Assembly (NCBI GenBank): GCA_035998445.1
Contig: DASYHQ010000056.1
Location: forward strand, 1 to 64,000
DNA from: Tepidisphaeraceae bacterium
Lineage (GTDB): Bacteria > Planctomycetota > Phycisphaerae > Tepidisphaerales > Tepidisphaeraceae
Direction: 5' to 3'
Length of the DNA: 64,000 bases
Made by a program: the position numbers and the translations under genes. Shown in pieces: positions 8,125 to 16,922 of the stretch. Below the pieces are notes generated by a model. The model did no database searches. It was given only the letters and a program-made list of their open reading frames with translations, and was not told where the DNA came from. Each line of letters begins with the position of its first letter. The stretch's first letter is position 1.

Positions 8125-9978
8125 CTACTCGCGGGGCGACAGGTCGTACACGAAGTACGCATCGCCCGGGGCCGTGAAGACCGGCTTCCCACCCAACGCT
8201 TCATCGAACGATCGCGTCGTCACGATATACCGCGCGCCCCATTTCTCCGCGGTCGCCCGCAGATATTCCGGCGGCAGGTCGTTGTAGATCCGCCGGATCT
8301 CACGCAGCGTCGCGGGCATGGGCGTGGACAGCGTGCGCAAATCGTCCAGATCCAGCACGCTTTCCAGCCGATCGCGCCATTGCGGCAGTTCGGTCGACAG
8401 TTGCGGCACGCCCTTGAAGTTCACCACGATCGCCCGCCGGGCAGCCAGGCGGAACGTCTCCTCGTCCGGCGGCACCAGGAAGACCGCATCGGGTGGCGTG
8501 CGCTTACGCGCCCAAGCCGTCACGGCGTTCATGCCCGCGTCGGGCCGGGGAATCAGCAGGCCATAATTCTCCGGCGACCAGCCGAACAGCGTCAGCGATC
8601 CCAGCGCCAGCAACGCCGCCCCGTACACTTGCTGCCGGCGATAGATGTAGCGGTCGACCAAGATGGTGAGGAACGGGATAAGCGACAGCCCACACGCGAT
8701 CACCATCGGCCGGGCGTTCAGCGTCTGGAAGAACGGATCGTCGATCAGGAACCGCTGGCCGTCGGTGAACCGCAGCGTCGCGTAGATCAGTCCCGCCGGC
8801 AGCGCCAGCGCGACGAGCGGCCGCGACAGTGCCCACAGCGGGCGCACGTGGCTGATCCAGATCGCCACCGCGATGCACAAAAACAGCTGCGGGTAGATGC
8901 TGAAGCGGAAGAGGCTCATCTGCACTAGCCGCTCGTCGATGAACGTCCAACCGGCGAAGTAGAACGCCGCGCCCAAGATCGCCAGGAACAAAATCGTCAA
9001 CCGCGTGCCGCGCAGCCAGGTAATCGGCACCACCCCGACCGCCCGCCCCACCTGTGTCGCGCGCCACGCCGCCCACATCGCCGGCAGGATCGGCCAGGCG
9101 CAGGCGATCCACATCGCCTTTGGCCAGCTTAGCGGGTCGTAGTGATGCGGGTGGCGCAGGTGGACGTACAGGTCCAGGAACTCCTGCAGCGGCAGCTTCG
9201 CGCCCGTCTGCGGCATCGCCCGCAGAGCCAGCAGGATGCTGACGCCCGCCGGGACCAGCGCGACGAGGGTGGAGAAGATCTTCGTCCAGTTCAACGATTG
9301 GAAGACGACCGGATCGTGTACCGGTTCCAGCCGGCCGCGGAGGGTGTCCCAGGCGTCCCAGAACAGAATGGCGAGCCAGATCACCGGCGCGACCACCGCA
9401 TAGTTCAGGTGAAACGCCGCCGCGATGCCAAACCCCACCGCTGCGGCCATAGGCCGGTTCAGCAGCCACAGCAGGATGCCCCACAGCAGCGCGACGCTGG
9501 AGATGTTGCTCGGCAGAAACGCGCTGTCCTGCAAAAACCCGTACGCCCCCAACGCCGCCCCACCGCCCGAAGCGTAAACGAACAGCACCGACAGCATGTA
9601 CGCGAATCGCCCACCCCCTGCCCGGCGGGTCAGCAGGAACCACGCCGTGTGCAATAGCACGACCAGCCCGAGGTAGCCGAGGAGGAACGCCGTCTGAATG
9701 TTCGACCACAGCAGGCGCGTCAGCAGGCCGAACAGCGCATGGTATTGAAACGTCTCGGTGGTGAACCAGTCGTTGGCCAGCGTCGACCGGTTCATCTTGT
9801 GCAGGCCGTCGAGCAGGTAGACCGTGTGATTGCTCAGCCCGAACTGGTAGTACCCCAGCACCAGCGTCACCACGACACCGTACGCGATAGCGAACCCATC
9901 GGCCCAGCTGAACCCCCGCCGCTCGCGCAACGGGTCGTCGACCAAGGAAATCTGCGGATTGAGATAATGTGATTCCAA
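8125..9978 (-). CDS. Large polytopic membrane protein of unknown function
   Basis: 617 residues with about ten to twelve predicted membrane helices, for example AIAYGVVVTLVLGYYQ, FLLGYLGLVVLLHTAWFLL, SSVALLWGILLWLL and LALPAGLIYATLRF. A C-terminal soluble domain of about 140 residues carries VNFKGVPQLSTELPQWR. The large loop containing LDGLHKMNRSTLANDWFTTE after the first helix resembles the first periplasmic loop of GT-C glycosyltransferases, but I see no DD/ED catalytic motif I can vouch for. Translation probably begins at TTG (ESHYLNPQ). It is a single gene, convergent with the TrkH-like gene. A role in envelope assembly is conjecture. Confidence 0.75.
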   Translation of the reverse strand: MESHYLNPQISLVDDPLRERRGFSWADGFAIAYGVVVTLVLGYYQFGLSNHTVYLLDGLHKMNRSTLANDWFTTETFQYHALFGLLTRLLWSNIQTAFLLGYLGLVVLLHTAWFLLTRRAGGGRFAYMLSVLFVYASGGGAALGAYGFLQDSAFLPSNISSVALLWGILLWLLNRPMAAAVGFGIAAAFHLNYAVVAPVIWLAILFWDAWDTLRGRLEPVHDPVVFQSLNWTKIFSTLVALVPAGVSILLALRAMPQTGAKLPLQEFLDLYVHLRHPHHYDPLSWPKAMWIACAWPILPAMWAAWRATQVGRAVGVVPITWLRGTRLTILFLAILGAAFYFAGWTFIDERLVQMSLFRFSIYPQLFLCIAVAIWISHVRPLWALSRPLVALALPAGLIYATLRFTDGQRFLIDDPFFQTLNARPMVIACGLSLIPFLTILVDRYIYRRQQVYGAALLALGSLTLFGWSPENYGLLIPRPDAGMNAVTAWARKRTPPDAVFLVPPDEETFRLAARRAIVVNFKGVPQLSTELPQWRDRLESVLDLDDLRTLSTPMPATLREIRRIYNDLPPEYLRATAEKWGARYIVTTRSFDEALGGKPVFTAPGDAYFVYDLSPRE

Positions 9979-10185
9979 GCGGGGCGAACAATAAAGGCTC
10001 GCCCCGCACGCCGCAACGTTCGCGATGAGTGGGAACAGGCTTGGTAACGGAACTCAACGGAGGATGAACCGCTGCCGACCACGGTCCACCGACAAATAAC
10101 ATTTCAAAGTCCGATAAATACCTTTGCAATCGCACGGCCGATTCGCTTTGCTAGGGGTTAACCCACTTCGGCAGGGAAGGTGAGC

Positions 10186-10530
10186 ATGTCACACGCGGAT
10201 ACACCCACAACGCAAGTGAAGTCGTCGACGCAGGCGAAGCAGACGCCCAAGTCGTTGCCGCCGTACAAGGTGGTGTTGTTGGACGACAACGACCACACCG
10301 TGGAGTACGTGATGGTGATGCTGAAGCAGCTGTTCGGCATTCCGCAGGAGGCCGGTTACCTGCTGGCGATGGAGGTCGACGCCAACGGCTGGGCGGTGGT
10401 GGTGACGACGCACAAGGAGCGCGCCGAGCTGAAGCGCGAGCAGATCCACGCCTACGGCCCCGACCACGCCGTCGCGACGTGCAAGGGCAGCATGAGCGCC
10501 TACATCGAACCGGCCGACGCGGGCGCGTGA
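10186..10530 (+). CDS. clpS: ATP-dependent Clp protease adaptor ClpS
   Basis: Delivers N-degron substrates to ClpA or ClpC-type unfoldases. From the ATG at 10186 (MSHADTPTTQ, with GGAAGG just upstream) the protein has 114 residues. It has a disordered N-terminal arm of about 28 residues and the ClpS fold: PYKVVLLDDNDHTVEYVMVM, LFGIPQEAGYLLAMEV, VVTTHKERAELKREQIHAYG. Residues of the N-degron pocket are broadly recognisable (D-N-D, later H). The usual second D of the LLNDD motif is shifted (LLDDND), a variant common outside proteobacteria. No clpA lies adjacent. Confidence 0.9.
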   Translation: MSHADTPTTQVKSSTQAKQTPKSLPPYKVVLLDDNDHTVEYVMVMLKQLFGIPQEAGYLLAMEVDANGWAVVVTTHKERAELKREQIHAYGPDHAVATCKGSMSAYIEPADAGA

Positions 10531-10571
10531 GGGAAAGCGTGAGGACGTCGCGTCTCTTGCGGCCGCCTTGA

Positions 10572-10710
10572 CCGTGGCATGGGCGTCTCGCCCATGCTCG
10601 AAAAAAGGTGAGAAAGTTCATTTGTGGCCTACGACTCCGTCGGCAACGTCTGCCACAAATAGTGACACCCGTGCTGGCCACACGCATGGGCTCTGGCGCC
10701 CATGCCACGG
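10572..10710. repeat. REPIN-like element, family A, copy 2 (139 bp)
   Basis: Ends CCGTGGCATGGGCGTCTCGC and an inverted, slightly diverged GCATGGGCTCTGGCGCCCAT followed by GCCACGG. The interior carries its own TTTGTGGC/GCCACAAA hairpin, different from the other copies. Confidence 0.75.
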
Positions 10711-10847
10711 GCATGCCTCGGCGTCCGGATCGGCCAACCTTGCGGTTTATGACGACGGCGTGACGCGCGCATTTCACCACTCAACCCGCCGCCGATCGGC
10801 AATACCCATCGCATCACGGCGGTGTCGCGGGTAGATTCCCACCACGT

Positions 10848-11708
10848 ATGAACATCACGAAAGCCGTCATCCCCGCTGCCGGGTTCGGAACCCGCATGTT
10901 GCCCGCCGCCAAGGCGGTGCCGAAAGAGCTGTTGCCGATCCTCGATCGCCCGACCATCCAGTTCGTCGTCGAAGAGGCGGCCGCCGGTGGCATCGACGAC
11001 GTGCTGCTCATCACCTCGCGCGACAAGCGCGCCGTCGAAGATCACTTCGACCGCAACAAGGAACTCGAGGACCGCTTGAAGGCCGGCGGCAAGGAAGCGC
11101 TGCTCGCATCGCTGGCGAAACTGGCCAGCGTGAAGGTGCACTCGGTGCGCCAGCCCGACCAGCGCGGCTTGGGCGACGCCGTCTACCAGGCCAAGCGCCA
11201 CGTCGGCAACGAGCCGTTCCTCTGCCTGCTGGGCGACACGATCTTCAGCGGCGACGTCGGCCCGGCATCGCAGTTGGTCGAGGCGTACAAGGAGTTCGGC
11301 ACGAGCGTGATCGGCGTCGAAGAGGTGCCGCCGGAGAAGGTGGACCGCTACGGCATCGTGGGCGGCGAGATGGTGCGCGACGGCGTGCTGCGGTTGAACG
11401 CGCTCGTGGAGAAGCCGTCGAAGGAGAACGCGCCGAGCCGTTACGCGATCGCGGCGCGCTACGTGCTGTCGCCGCGCATCTTCGACGCGCTGGAACGCAC
11501 TCCTGCGGGCAAGGGTGGCGAAATTCAACTGACCGACGCGATGAAGTTGCTGCTCGCCGACGAGCCGATTCACGCGGTGGTGCTGAAGGGCAAGCGCCAC
11601 GACATCGGCAACCCGGTCGACTGGCTGAAGACCAACCTGCTCTACGCGTGGCGCGACGCGAAGCTGCGCGAGCAGATCGAACCGATGCTGCGCGAACTCC
11701 TGCGATAG
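10848..11708 (+). CDS. galU: UTP--glucose-1-phosphate uridylyltransferase
   Basis: Makes UDP-glucose from UTP and glucose-1-phosphate for polysaccharide and glycolipid synthesis. 286 residues, the family length. The nucleotide-binding signature KAVIPAAGFGTRMLPAAKAV is at residues 4-23, followed by KELLPILDRPTIQFVVEEA, QPDQRGLGDAVYQAK, the LGDTIF metal/uridine motif (residues about 125-130), and RYVLSPRIFD with GEIQLTDAM near the C-terminus. The ATG lies at the N-terminal end of the conserved domain. A strong hairpin with a T-run at 11801-11840 can end its transcript. Confidence 0.96.
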   Translation: MNITKAVIPAAGFGTRMLPAAKAVPKELLPILDRPTIQFVVEEAAAGGIDDVLLITSRDKRAVEDHFDRNKELEDRLKAGGKEALLASLAKLASVKVHSVRQPDQRGLGDAVYQAKRHVGNEPFLCLLGDTIFSGDVGPASQLVEAYKEFGTSVIGVEEVPPEKVDRYGIVGGEMVRDGVLRLNALVEKPSKENAPSRYAIAARYVLSPRIFDALERTPAGKGGEIQLTDAMKLLLADEPIHAVVLKGKRHDIGNPVDWLKTNLLYAWRDAKLREQIEPMLRELLR

Positions 11709-11753
11709 CGCGGCGTACTGAATAAGAGATTGCGCCGAACGCAAAAGAAAGTG

Positions 11754-11781
11754 TTGACCGATTGAGAAACCATTCTATGCT
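11754..11781 (+). promoter_or_regulatory. Candidate sigma-70 type promoter for a short transcript
   Basis: TTGACC (11754-11759) and TATGCT (11776-11781) are separated by 16 bp. They match the -35 and -10 consensus at five of six and four of six positions. No gene starts downstream; only an intrinsic terminator follows about 20 bp later. Confidence 0.35.
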
Positions 11782-11787
11782 GTAATG

Positions 11788-11840
11788 CATAGTTGTTTCG
11801 AACGGATCGAGAGCGGTGGCTCCCCTCGATCCGTTTTTTT
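11788..11840 (+). ncRNA. Candidate small RNA of about 53 nt ending at an intrinsic terminator
   Basis: Would start about 7 nt after TATGCT and consist of a short A/T-rich leader and one stable hairpin, AACGGATCGAG (11801-11811) with CTCGATCCGTT (11825-11835), then seven T residues. The alternative is that this is only the galU terminator and the promoter match is chance. Confidence 0.3.
11801..11840 (+). terminator. Rho-independent terminator downstream of galU
   Basis: An 11-bp perfect stem (AACGGATCGAG / CTCGATCCGTT) with a 13-nt loop, followed by TTTTTTT. It is the only classical T-run terminator I found in the window; others lack long T-runs. Confidence 0.8.
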
Positions 11841-11969
11841 ATGCGCCGCGCGAACGACGTGCGCGCCCGCCGACACGATGCACGTCACGTCTTGCTGCTT
11901 CGCACGTCTCGTTGTGAAGCCCACGTGACGAAAAGATAATCGTCTTCTCGCAACCGTCATTCACCCCAT

Positions 11970-12700
11970 CGTCATCCTGAGGTACTCCGGAGGATCTCCC
12001 CCCGTATTCACTTTGAACAGGAAGAGATCCTTCGGAGTACCTCAGAGGGTATTTATTCAGTTTGGTCCCCTCTCCTGGTACTCCGGGAGAGGGTTAGGGT
12101 GAGGGTGATTTCGATCGACGGAACTCGTCAGCAGTTCGAAAGCACCCTCACCTAGCCTCTCCCGGAGTACCAGGAGAGGGACCGGAGCGAGCTCGCCGCT
12201 CTTGATAAACACCCTCTCAGGATGACGCACGTGGCTCCTTCGGGGCGGGATGCGCCGCTCCGGCCGTGGCATGGGCGCCAGAGCCCATGCATGTGGATTG
12301 GAAGAGGAAGTACGATTTGGTTGTTGCCGCGCCGACCAAACCGTTGAAACAAAGTAACTCTTCCGGCCTCACCACACGCATGGGCGAGACGCCCATGCCA
12401 CGGTCGGAGCGGACGCGGCGTCGTTATTTAACACCCTCTGAGGTACACCGAAGGATCTCTTCGTCTCACGTAGCACGGGCGGCCCGCCCGTGGAGCCGCG
12501 GTACCCCGCGGTGTCGGACGGTACGCCGTCCGAAGCAAAGCGCGTGAGCGATCTCCTATCCGGTCTTCTCTGAAATCCGTTCGCTGGCGCGATTGCTTAT
12601 TCGGATGGAGTACCATCCGACGCGTCGGCGTACCGACGCCATGGGCGGGCCGCCCATGCTACGGTGAAGTCCGCGCCGAAGCGGCGGCGGCTCCGGCGAG
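11970..12700. repeat. Dense mixed-repeat block, no gene
   Basis: Contains in order: CATCCTGAGGTACTCCGGAG and its inverse GATCCTTCGGAGTACCTC (11972-12048), GGTACTCCGG / CCGGAGTACC hairpins (12065-12180), the family A element at 12264-12403, a CCTCTGAGGTACACCGAAGG unit (12431), GCACGGGCGGCCCGCCCGTG (12476-12495), and a GACGCGTCGGCGTACCGACG palindrome near 12618-12640 followed by ATGGGCGGGCCGCCCAT. Open frames here are repeat translations. Confidence 0.65.
12264..12403. repeat. REPIN-like element, family A, copy 3 (140 bp)
   Basis: Ends CCGTGGCATGGGCGCCAGAG and, inverted, GCATGGGCGAGACGCCCATG then CCACGG. The interior has its own pairing (GGAAGAG / CTCTTCC and TTTGGT / ACCAAA), unrelated to the other copies. 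Confidence 0.75.
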
Positions 12701-12710
12701 TAGCATGCCG

Positions 12711-13670
12711 TTACTCCTGCGGGCGTTCATGTTGTGCGTTCAACTGCATCGCGCTTTGGGCTGGGTCGGTCTCGCCGGGGGGCTTGGCGTAATCTTTGCC
12801 GAGGAACTGGCGGAGTTGTTCCAGCGTGACGGCCGGCACGCGATGGATCGCAGAGTTTCGCTCGGCCAGTTGCACGCCGATCACCTGGTTGCCGAACAGC
12901 ACGGGACCGCCGGGCGTTGCGGGGTGCTTGGTCGCCTCGATCGTCCAGGGTGCCTTGGCGGACGGGCGCTCGGCCTTGCAGTCGGCGAACTCCAGCGTCA
13001 CCTCGAACAAATTCATGCCGAAGTAGCCGCACGTGCGCATCTCGCCGCCGCTGTTGATCTTGGCCGCATCGAAGCTGTCGGCGAGACGGAGGGCCTTCAT
13101 CGGTGGCCCCTTCACACGCAGCAGCGCCAGGCCCAGCTTGTCATCGGCGCGAACCAGTTCGAACGGCACGGCGTCGCCACCGCGATCGGTGAGTTGCGGG
13201 TTGATCGCATCGACCACCACGCGCGCGCTGGTGACGACGAGGTCGGGCGCGACCGGAAATGCCACCGCGCGCTCGTTGCGTAACTCGACCTGCCGACCAA
13301 CGTGGGACGCGGGGTTGTGATTCTCCACCGACGCGTTCACGCCGCCCGGCGTTGCATCCACCGGCGCGGTCGCGGCGTCCGTGGGCTCGGTCGTGGTGTC
13401 GGTGGGTTCCTCGGTGGGCGCCTCGAACTTCAACTCTCCGAGCGGCGTGGTAAAGGGCTCGGCCTCAGTCTGCCCGGCGATCCACTCGGCGACCTCGGTG
13501 TCGGGGATGCTCGTGCGCTTGCCCTCGTGTTCAACGATGTAGACGCCGTCCCCCTCCTCCACCTTCCCGTTCACCCGGCGGCCATCCTTCAACACGAGCG
13601 TATCCGCCAGCGCCACACTGGCGCATGCGACAACCACGGCAACAAACGACATCAACGAACGGCGGTACAT
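12711..13670 (-). CDS. Secreted trypsin-like fold protein, probably catalytically inactive
   Basis: 319 residues from MYRRSLMSFVAVVVACASVALA, a clear signal peptide with likely cleavage after ALA. A small SH3-like segment follows (LVLKDGRRVNGKVEEGDGVY), then an acidic, threonine-rich linker (residues about 85-120), then a trypsin-like domain. The HtrA-type anchor points are recognisable but altered. The TNAHVV position reads VTSARVVVDA (no His), and the SGGP position reads TPGGPVLFGNQVIGVQ (Pro in place of Ser). This suggests a pseudoprotease acting as a binding or scaffold protein outside the cytoplasm. The ATG at 13670 is preferred to an upstream one that gives a polar extension. Confidence 0.7.
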   Translation of the reverse strand: MYRRSLMSFVAVVVACASVALADTLVLKDGRRVNGKVEEGDGVYIVEHEGKRTSIPDTEVAEWIAGQTEAEPFTTPLGELKFEAPTEEPTDTTTEPTDAATAPVDATPGGVNASVENHNPASHVGRQVELRNERAVAFPVAPDLVVTSARVVVDAINPQLTDRGGDAVPFELVRADDKLGLALLRVKGPPMKALRLADSFDAAKINSGGEMRTCGYFGMNLFEVTLEFADCKAERPSAKAPWTIEATKHPATPGGPVLFGNQVIGVQLAERNSAIHRVPAVTLEQLRQFLGKDYAKPPGETDPAQSAMQLNAQHERPQE

Positions 13671-13819
13671 AACGGCATCCTTCCCGAACAACGGGCAACG
13701 CGGTCGGGAGTTCATCAGGCGTCCCCAGTGCAGCGCGCGGCAGGCTCCCCAACCCGTACTACATGGGAAGACGCCCGGCGTTGCAAGTCGTTACGTTAAG
13801 GATGCGTTAAGACGGCCAA

Positions 13820-15592
13820 TTACCGCTTTTTAGCGATGAACGACATTAAATCATGAACTTCCATGCAATTGATTACGCTGCCCACCGTCGTGCCCGCTCG
13901 GCGGGCGACGTTGATGCCGTAGATCATCTCGGTCAAGCCGCTCACGCTGTGCGCGTCGGTGTTGATCGACAGCATCACGCCCGTCTCCAGCGCGGCCCGC
14001 GCGTTCACCTCGTTCAGGTCCAACCGCGGATAGCCGGCGTTAATCTCCATGGCCGTTCCGTTCTTGGCGGCCACCGGGAACAGCTGCGCGAAGTCCAACG
14101 GCAACCCCTCACGGCTGTTGATCAACCGGCCGGTCGGATGGCCGATGATGTTCACGTAGCGCGTGTCGATCGCCCGCTTGATGCGGTCGGTCGCCTTCTT
14201 CGAATCCTGCTTCAGCGACACGTGCGGGCTGGCCACCACGATGTCCAGTTCCTTCAGCACGGCGTCGTCGAAATCCAGCCGCCCGTCGACCAGAATATCG
14301 ACCTCGCAGCCGGCTAGCAGCTTGATGCCCTTGATCTTGTCGGCCACCTTGCGAATGGCGGCGACGTGCTTCAACAAGCGATCAGCGGTTAAACCGTTGG
14401 CGATCACCTGACTCTTGGAATGGTCGGTGATCGCCAGGAACGCGTATCCCATCGCCTTGGCAGCCTCGGCCATTTCTTCGATGCTGTTGGTGCCGTCGGA
14501 CGCCGTCGTATGCGTATGAAGGTCGCCGCGAATGTCGGCCAGCTGAATCAGCTTCGGCAGCGTGCCGGCCTCGGCCAGCGCCACCTCGCCGCGGTCTTCG
14601 CGCAGTTCCGGTTCGACGTACGCCAGGCCCAGCGCCGCGTACACGTCGGCTTCGGTCCTGCTCGCGATCGGCGCGAGCTTCGGCGCCTCGGCCGTCTTCT
14701 TGGCAGCCTTTTCGTACTTCGCCAAATCGTACAGTCCCCACTCGCTAAGGGTCATGCCCTTGTCGAGCGCCCGGCCACGGATGCGCACGTTGTGGTCCTT
14801 GCTGCCGGTGAAGTAGAGCAGCGCGGCACCGAAGTTTTCTTCGGGCACCATGCGCAGATCGACCTGCAACCCACCGGCCGTCAGCACACTGGCCTTGCTG
14901 GCCCCTTGCCCGAGGATGTGCTGTACCTCCGGGAACGCCACGAATAGCGCCGCGATGGCGACCGGGTCGGCCTTGTCGGTCAGCGCAGCGACGATGTCGA
15001 CGTCGCCGATCGTCTCTTTCCGCCGCCTTAGGCTTCCCGCGACCTCGGCCCGGGCAATGCCCTTCAGCGCCCGCACGCGCTCGATCAGGCTCTCGCCCAT
15101 CGGCAGCGCCTCCACGATGCCCACGCGCCCCTTCGCCTGGGCCCGCAGCGCGATGCCCTGCTTAATCGAGTCGATCTTCTTGGCGCCAATGCCCTTCAGC
15201 CCGTCCAGCTTGCCCTCGTCGATCGCCCGCACCAGTTCTTCCTGGTTGGTGATGCCGCGCTCCTTCCAGAGCAGCGAGATCGTCTTCGGCCCCAGGCCCG
15301 GAATCTCCAGCATCGGCAACAGGCCGGCCGGCACGCTGGTCGAGACTTCCTCGAAGTCGACACTGCGGCCGTTGCGGATGTAGTCTTCAATGATCTTCCG
15401 GCTGGCCGGGCCGATGCCCTCCAGGTCCTTCAGGGTGCCGTCGTCGTGGGCCTTCTTGATGTCGAAGGTCATGTCGTTCAGGATGCGCGACACCTTCGAG
15501 AACGCGATCGCCTTGAAGACGCTTTCCCCTTTGATCTCCATAACGGCGGCCATGATGCGGAAGATTTCGGCTAGGTCGTGGTTCAGGGCCAT
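13820..15592 (-). CDS. polX: DNA polymerase/3'-5' exonuclease PolX
   Basis: A family X polymerase fused to a PHP domain, used in base-excision repair and gap filling. 590 residues, a typical length. The N-terminal HhH region has LEGIGPASRKIIEDYI (residues 58-73), IPGLGPKTISLLW and LKGIGAKKIDSI. The polymerase motif AGSLRRRKETIGDVDIV spans residues 185-201 (metal Asp197 and Asp199), with VDLRMV near 244 supplying the third carboxylate. The C-terminal PHP domain opens with DLHTHTTASDG (357-367) and continues with ITDHSKS, EINAGYPRLD and SINTDAHS, the metal-binding histidines of an active nuclease. It is divergent from the Nif3-like gene with only 23 bp between start codons. Confidence 0.95.
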   Translation of the reverse strand: MALNHDLAEIFRIMAAVMEIKGESVFKAIAFSKVSRILNDMTFDIKKAHDDGTLKDLEGIGPASRKIIEDYIRNGRSVDFEEVSTSVPAGLLPMLEIPGLGPKTISLLWKERGITNQEELVRAIDEGKLDGLKGIGAKKIDSIKQGIALRAQAKGRVGIVEALPMGESLIERVRALKGIARAEVAGSLRRRKETIGDVDIVAALTDKADPVAIAALFVAFPEVQHILGQGASKASVLTAGGLQVDLRMVPEENFGAALLYFTGSKDHNVRIRGRALDKGMTLSEWGLYDLAKYEKAAKKTAEAPKLAPIASRTEADVYAALGLAYVEPELREDRGEVALAEAGTLPKLIQLADIRGDLHTHTTASDGTNSIEEMAEAAKAMGYAFLAITDHSKSQVIANGLTADRLLKHVAAIRKVADKIKGIKLLAGCEVDILVDGRLDFDDAVLKELDIVVASPHVSLKQDSKKATDRIKRAIDTRYVNIIGHPTGRLINSREGLPLDFAQLFPVAAKNGTAMEINAGYPRLDLNEVNARAALETGVMLSINTDAHSVSGLTEMIYGINVARRAGTTVGSVINCMEVHDLMSFIAKKR

Positions 15593-15615
15593 AACTCCAG
15601 TGTACAGTCTGTCGC

Positions 15616-16722
15616 ATGCGCCTCCACGACCTCGTCATCACGCTAGACGAAATCGCCCCGATTCGCTTTGCCGAAACGTGGGACAACGTCGGCCTGCTCG
15701 CCGGCGATCCGCAGCAGAGCGTCAGCAAGGCGATCCTGACGATCGACTACACCCCCGCCGTCGCCGCTGAAGCGACCGCGATCGGGGCGGACGTGGTGAT
15801 CGCGTATCACCCGCCGATCTTTACACCAGTAAAGCGACTGACGGCCAACTCGTCGTCCGGCCTGGTCTTCGATGCCATCCGACGAGGCGTGGCGATCTAC
15901 TCGCCGCACACCGCGATCGACGTGGCGCCCGGTGGCACCAACGACATGCTGGCCGACGCGCTCGGACTGCCCGCGGACGACCGCCAGCCGCTGCGCATCG
16001 TTCAACCGAAGGCCAATCAGTACAAGCTGGTGACGTTCGTGCCGAAGGATGCGCTCCCGCGCGTTAGCGAGGCCCTTTTCGCCGCTGGCGCGGGGCATAT
16101 TGGCAATTACAGCCACTGCAGCTTTCAGATCGACGGCCGAGGCACGTTCGTGGGTGAAGAAGGGACGAACCCGACCGTCGGCCAGTCCGGCCGATTGGAA
16201 ACGACCGCCGAGGTGCGGCTGGAGACCGTCCTGCCCATCGCGCGCCTGAACGATGCCCTGACCGCCCTTCGCGCCAGCCATCCCTACGAGGAACCCGCGT
16301 TCGACCTCGTGCAGTTGGCCGCACCACCGGAGAAGACCGGGCAGGGCCGGATCGGCAACCTTAAACAGCCCGTTGCGCGCCGCGAGCTGATCGAGCGCAT
16401 CAAGACCGCCTTAAACCTCGATCACCTGCTGATCGCCGGCCCGACCGATGGCGACGCGACCCGGCTGGCCTGTTGCGCCGGCAGTTGTGGCGACCTGCTC
16501 GACGACGCGATCGCCCAGCACGCCGACCTCTACCTCACCGGTGAGATGAAGCACCACGAAGCCCTCCGCGCCGCCGCAAGCGGCATGACGGTCATCTGCA
16601 CCCTGCACAGCAACAGCGAGCGGGCGGTGCTGCGGCGTATCCAAGCCAAGTTGCGCGACGCGCTGCCCAACTTCCCCACGCACGTCAGCGAACACGACCG
16701 CGACCCGTTCGTGATTGTGTGA
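15616..16722 (+). CDS. Nif3-like dinuclear metal centre protein (DUF34/YbgI family)
   Basis: 368 residues, the long form with a PII-like insert between the two halves. Metal-site motifs: YHPPIF (residue about 72), SPHTAID (about 105), and near the C-terminus TGEMKHHEAL with HSNSER. The middle domain begins around YKLVTFVPKDALPRVSEAL. Family members hydrolyse or bind nucleotide-like ligands and were once labelled GTP cyclohydrolase I type 2; the true substrate is unsettled. The N-terminus MRLHDLVITLDEIAPIRFAE is the conserved family start. It runs toward hflX and is separated from it by a repeat. Confidence 0.88.
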   Translation: MRLHDLVITLDEIAPIRFAETWDNVGLLAGDPQQSVSKAILTIDYTPAVAAEATAIGADVVIAYHPPIFTPVKRLTANSSSGLVFDAIRRGVAIYSPHTAIDVAPGGTNDMLADALGLPADDRQPLRIVQPKANQYKLVTFVPKDALPRVSEALFAAGAGHIGNYSHCSFQIDGRGTFVGEEGTNPTVGQSGRLETTAEVRLETVLPIARLNDALTALRASHPYEEPAFDLVQLAAPPEKTGQGRIGNLKQPVARRELIERIKTALNLDHLLIAGPTDGDATRLACCAGSCGDLLDDAIAQHADLYLTGEMKHHEALRAAASGMTVICTLHSNSERAVLRRIQAKLRDALPNFPTHVSEHDRDPFVIV

Positions 16723-16729
16723 TTCTCTT

Positions 16730-16772
16730 ACCCCTCTCCCGGTACTCCGGGGGAGGCTGGGTGGGGGTGATT
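16730..16772. repeat. GGTACTCCGG hairpin repeat between nif3-like gene and hflX
   Basis: CCCCTCTCCCGGTACTCCGG and the following GGGAGGCTGGGTGGGGGTGA. The same unit occurs at 6531, 12065, 43276 and 48741. The hflX frame reads open through it, but the translation is repeat-derived. Confidence 0.6.
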
Positions 16773-16922
16773 TCCGATTCCATTGAAACAGATCCTTCGC
16801 TCCAATTTTTGCCCGCTAGCCCATCCGTCGCGCATCCGCATACAATACCCACCAACGATCGACCGCCGTCGCACCTGCGCGTGCGACGAACGGCCGACGA
16901 GCAACGAAGGAACCACGAAACC

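Noticed and set aside
8504-10135. 543-codon frame overlapping the large membrane protein on the same strand
   Set aside because: Arg/Gly/Ala-rich shadow frame; the 8125-9978 frame has clear transmembrane helices.
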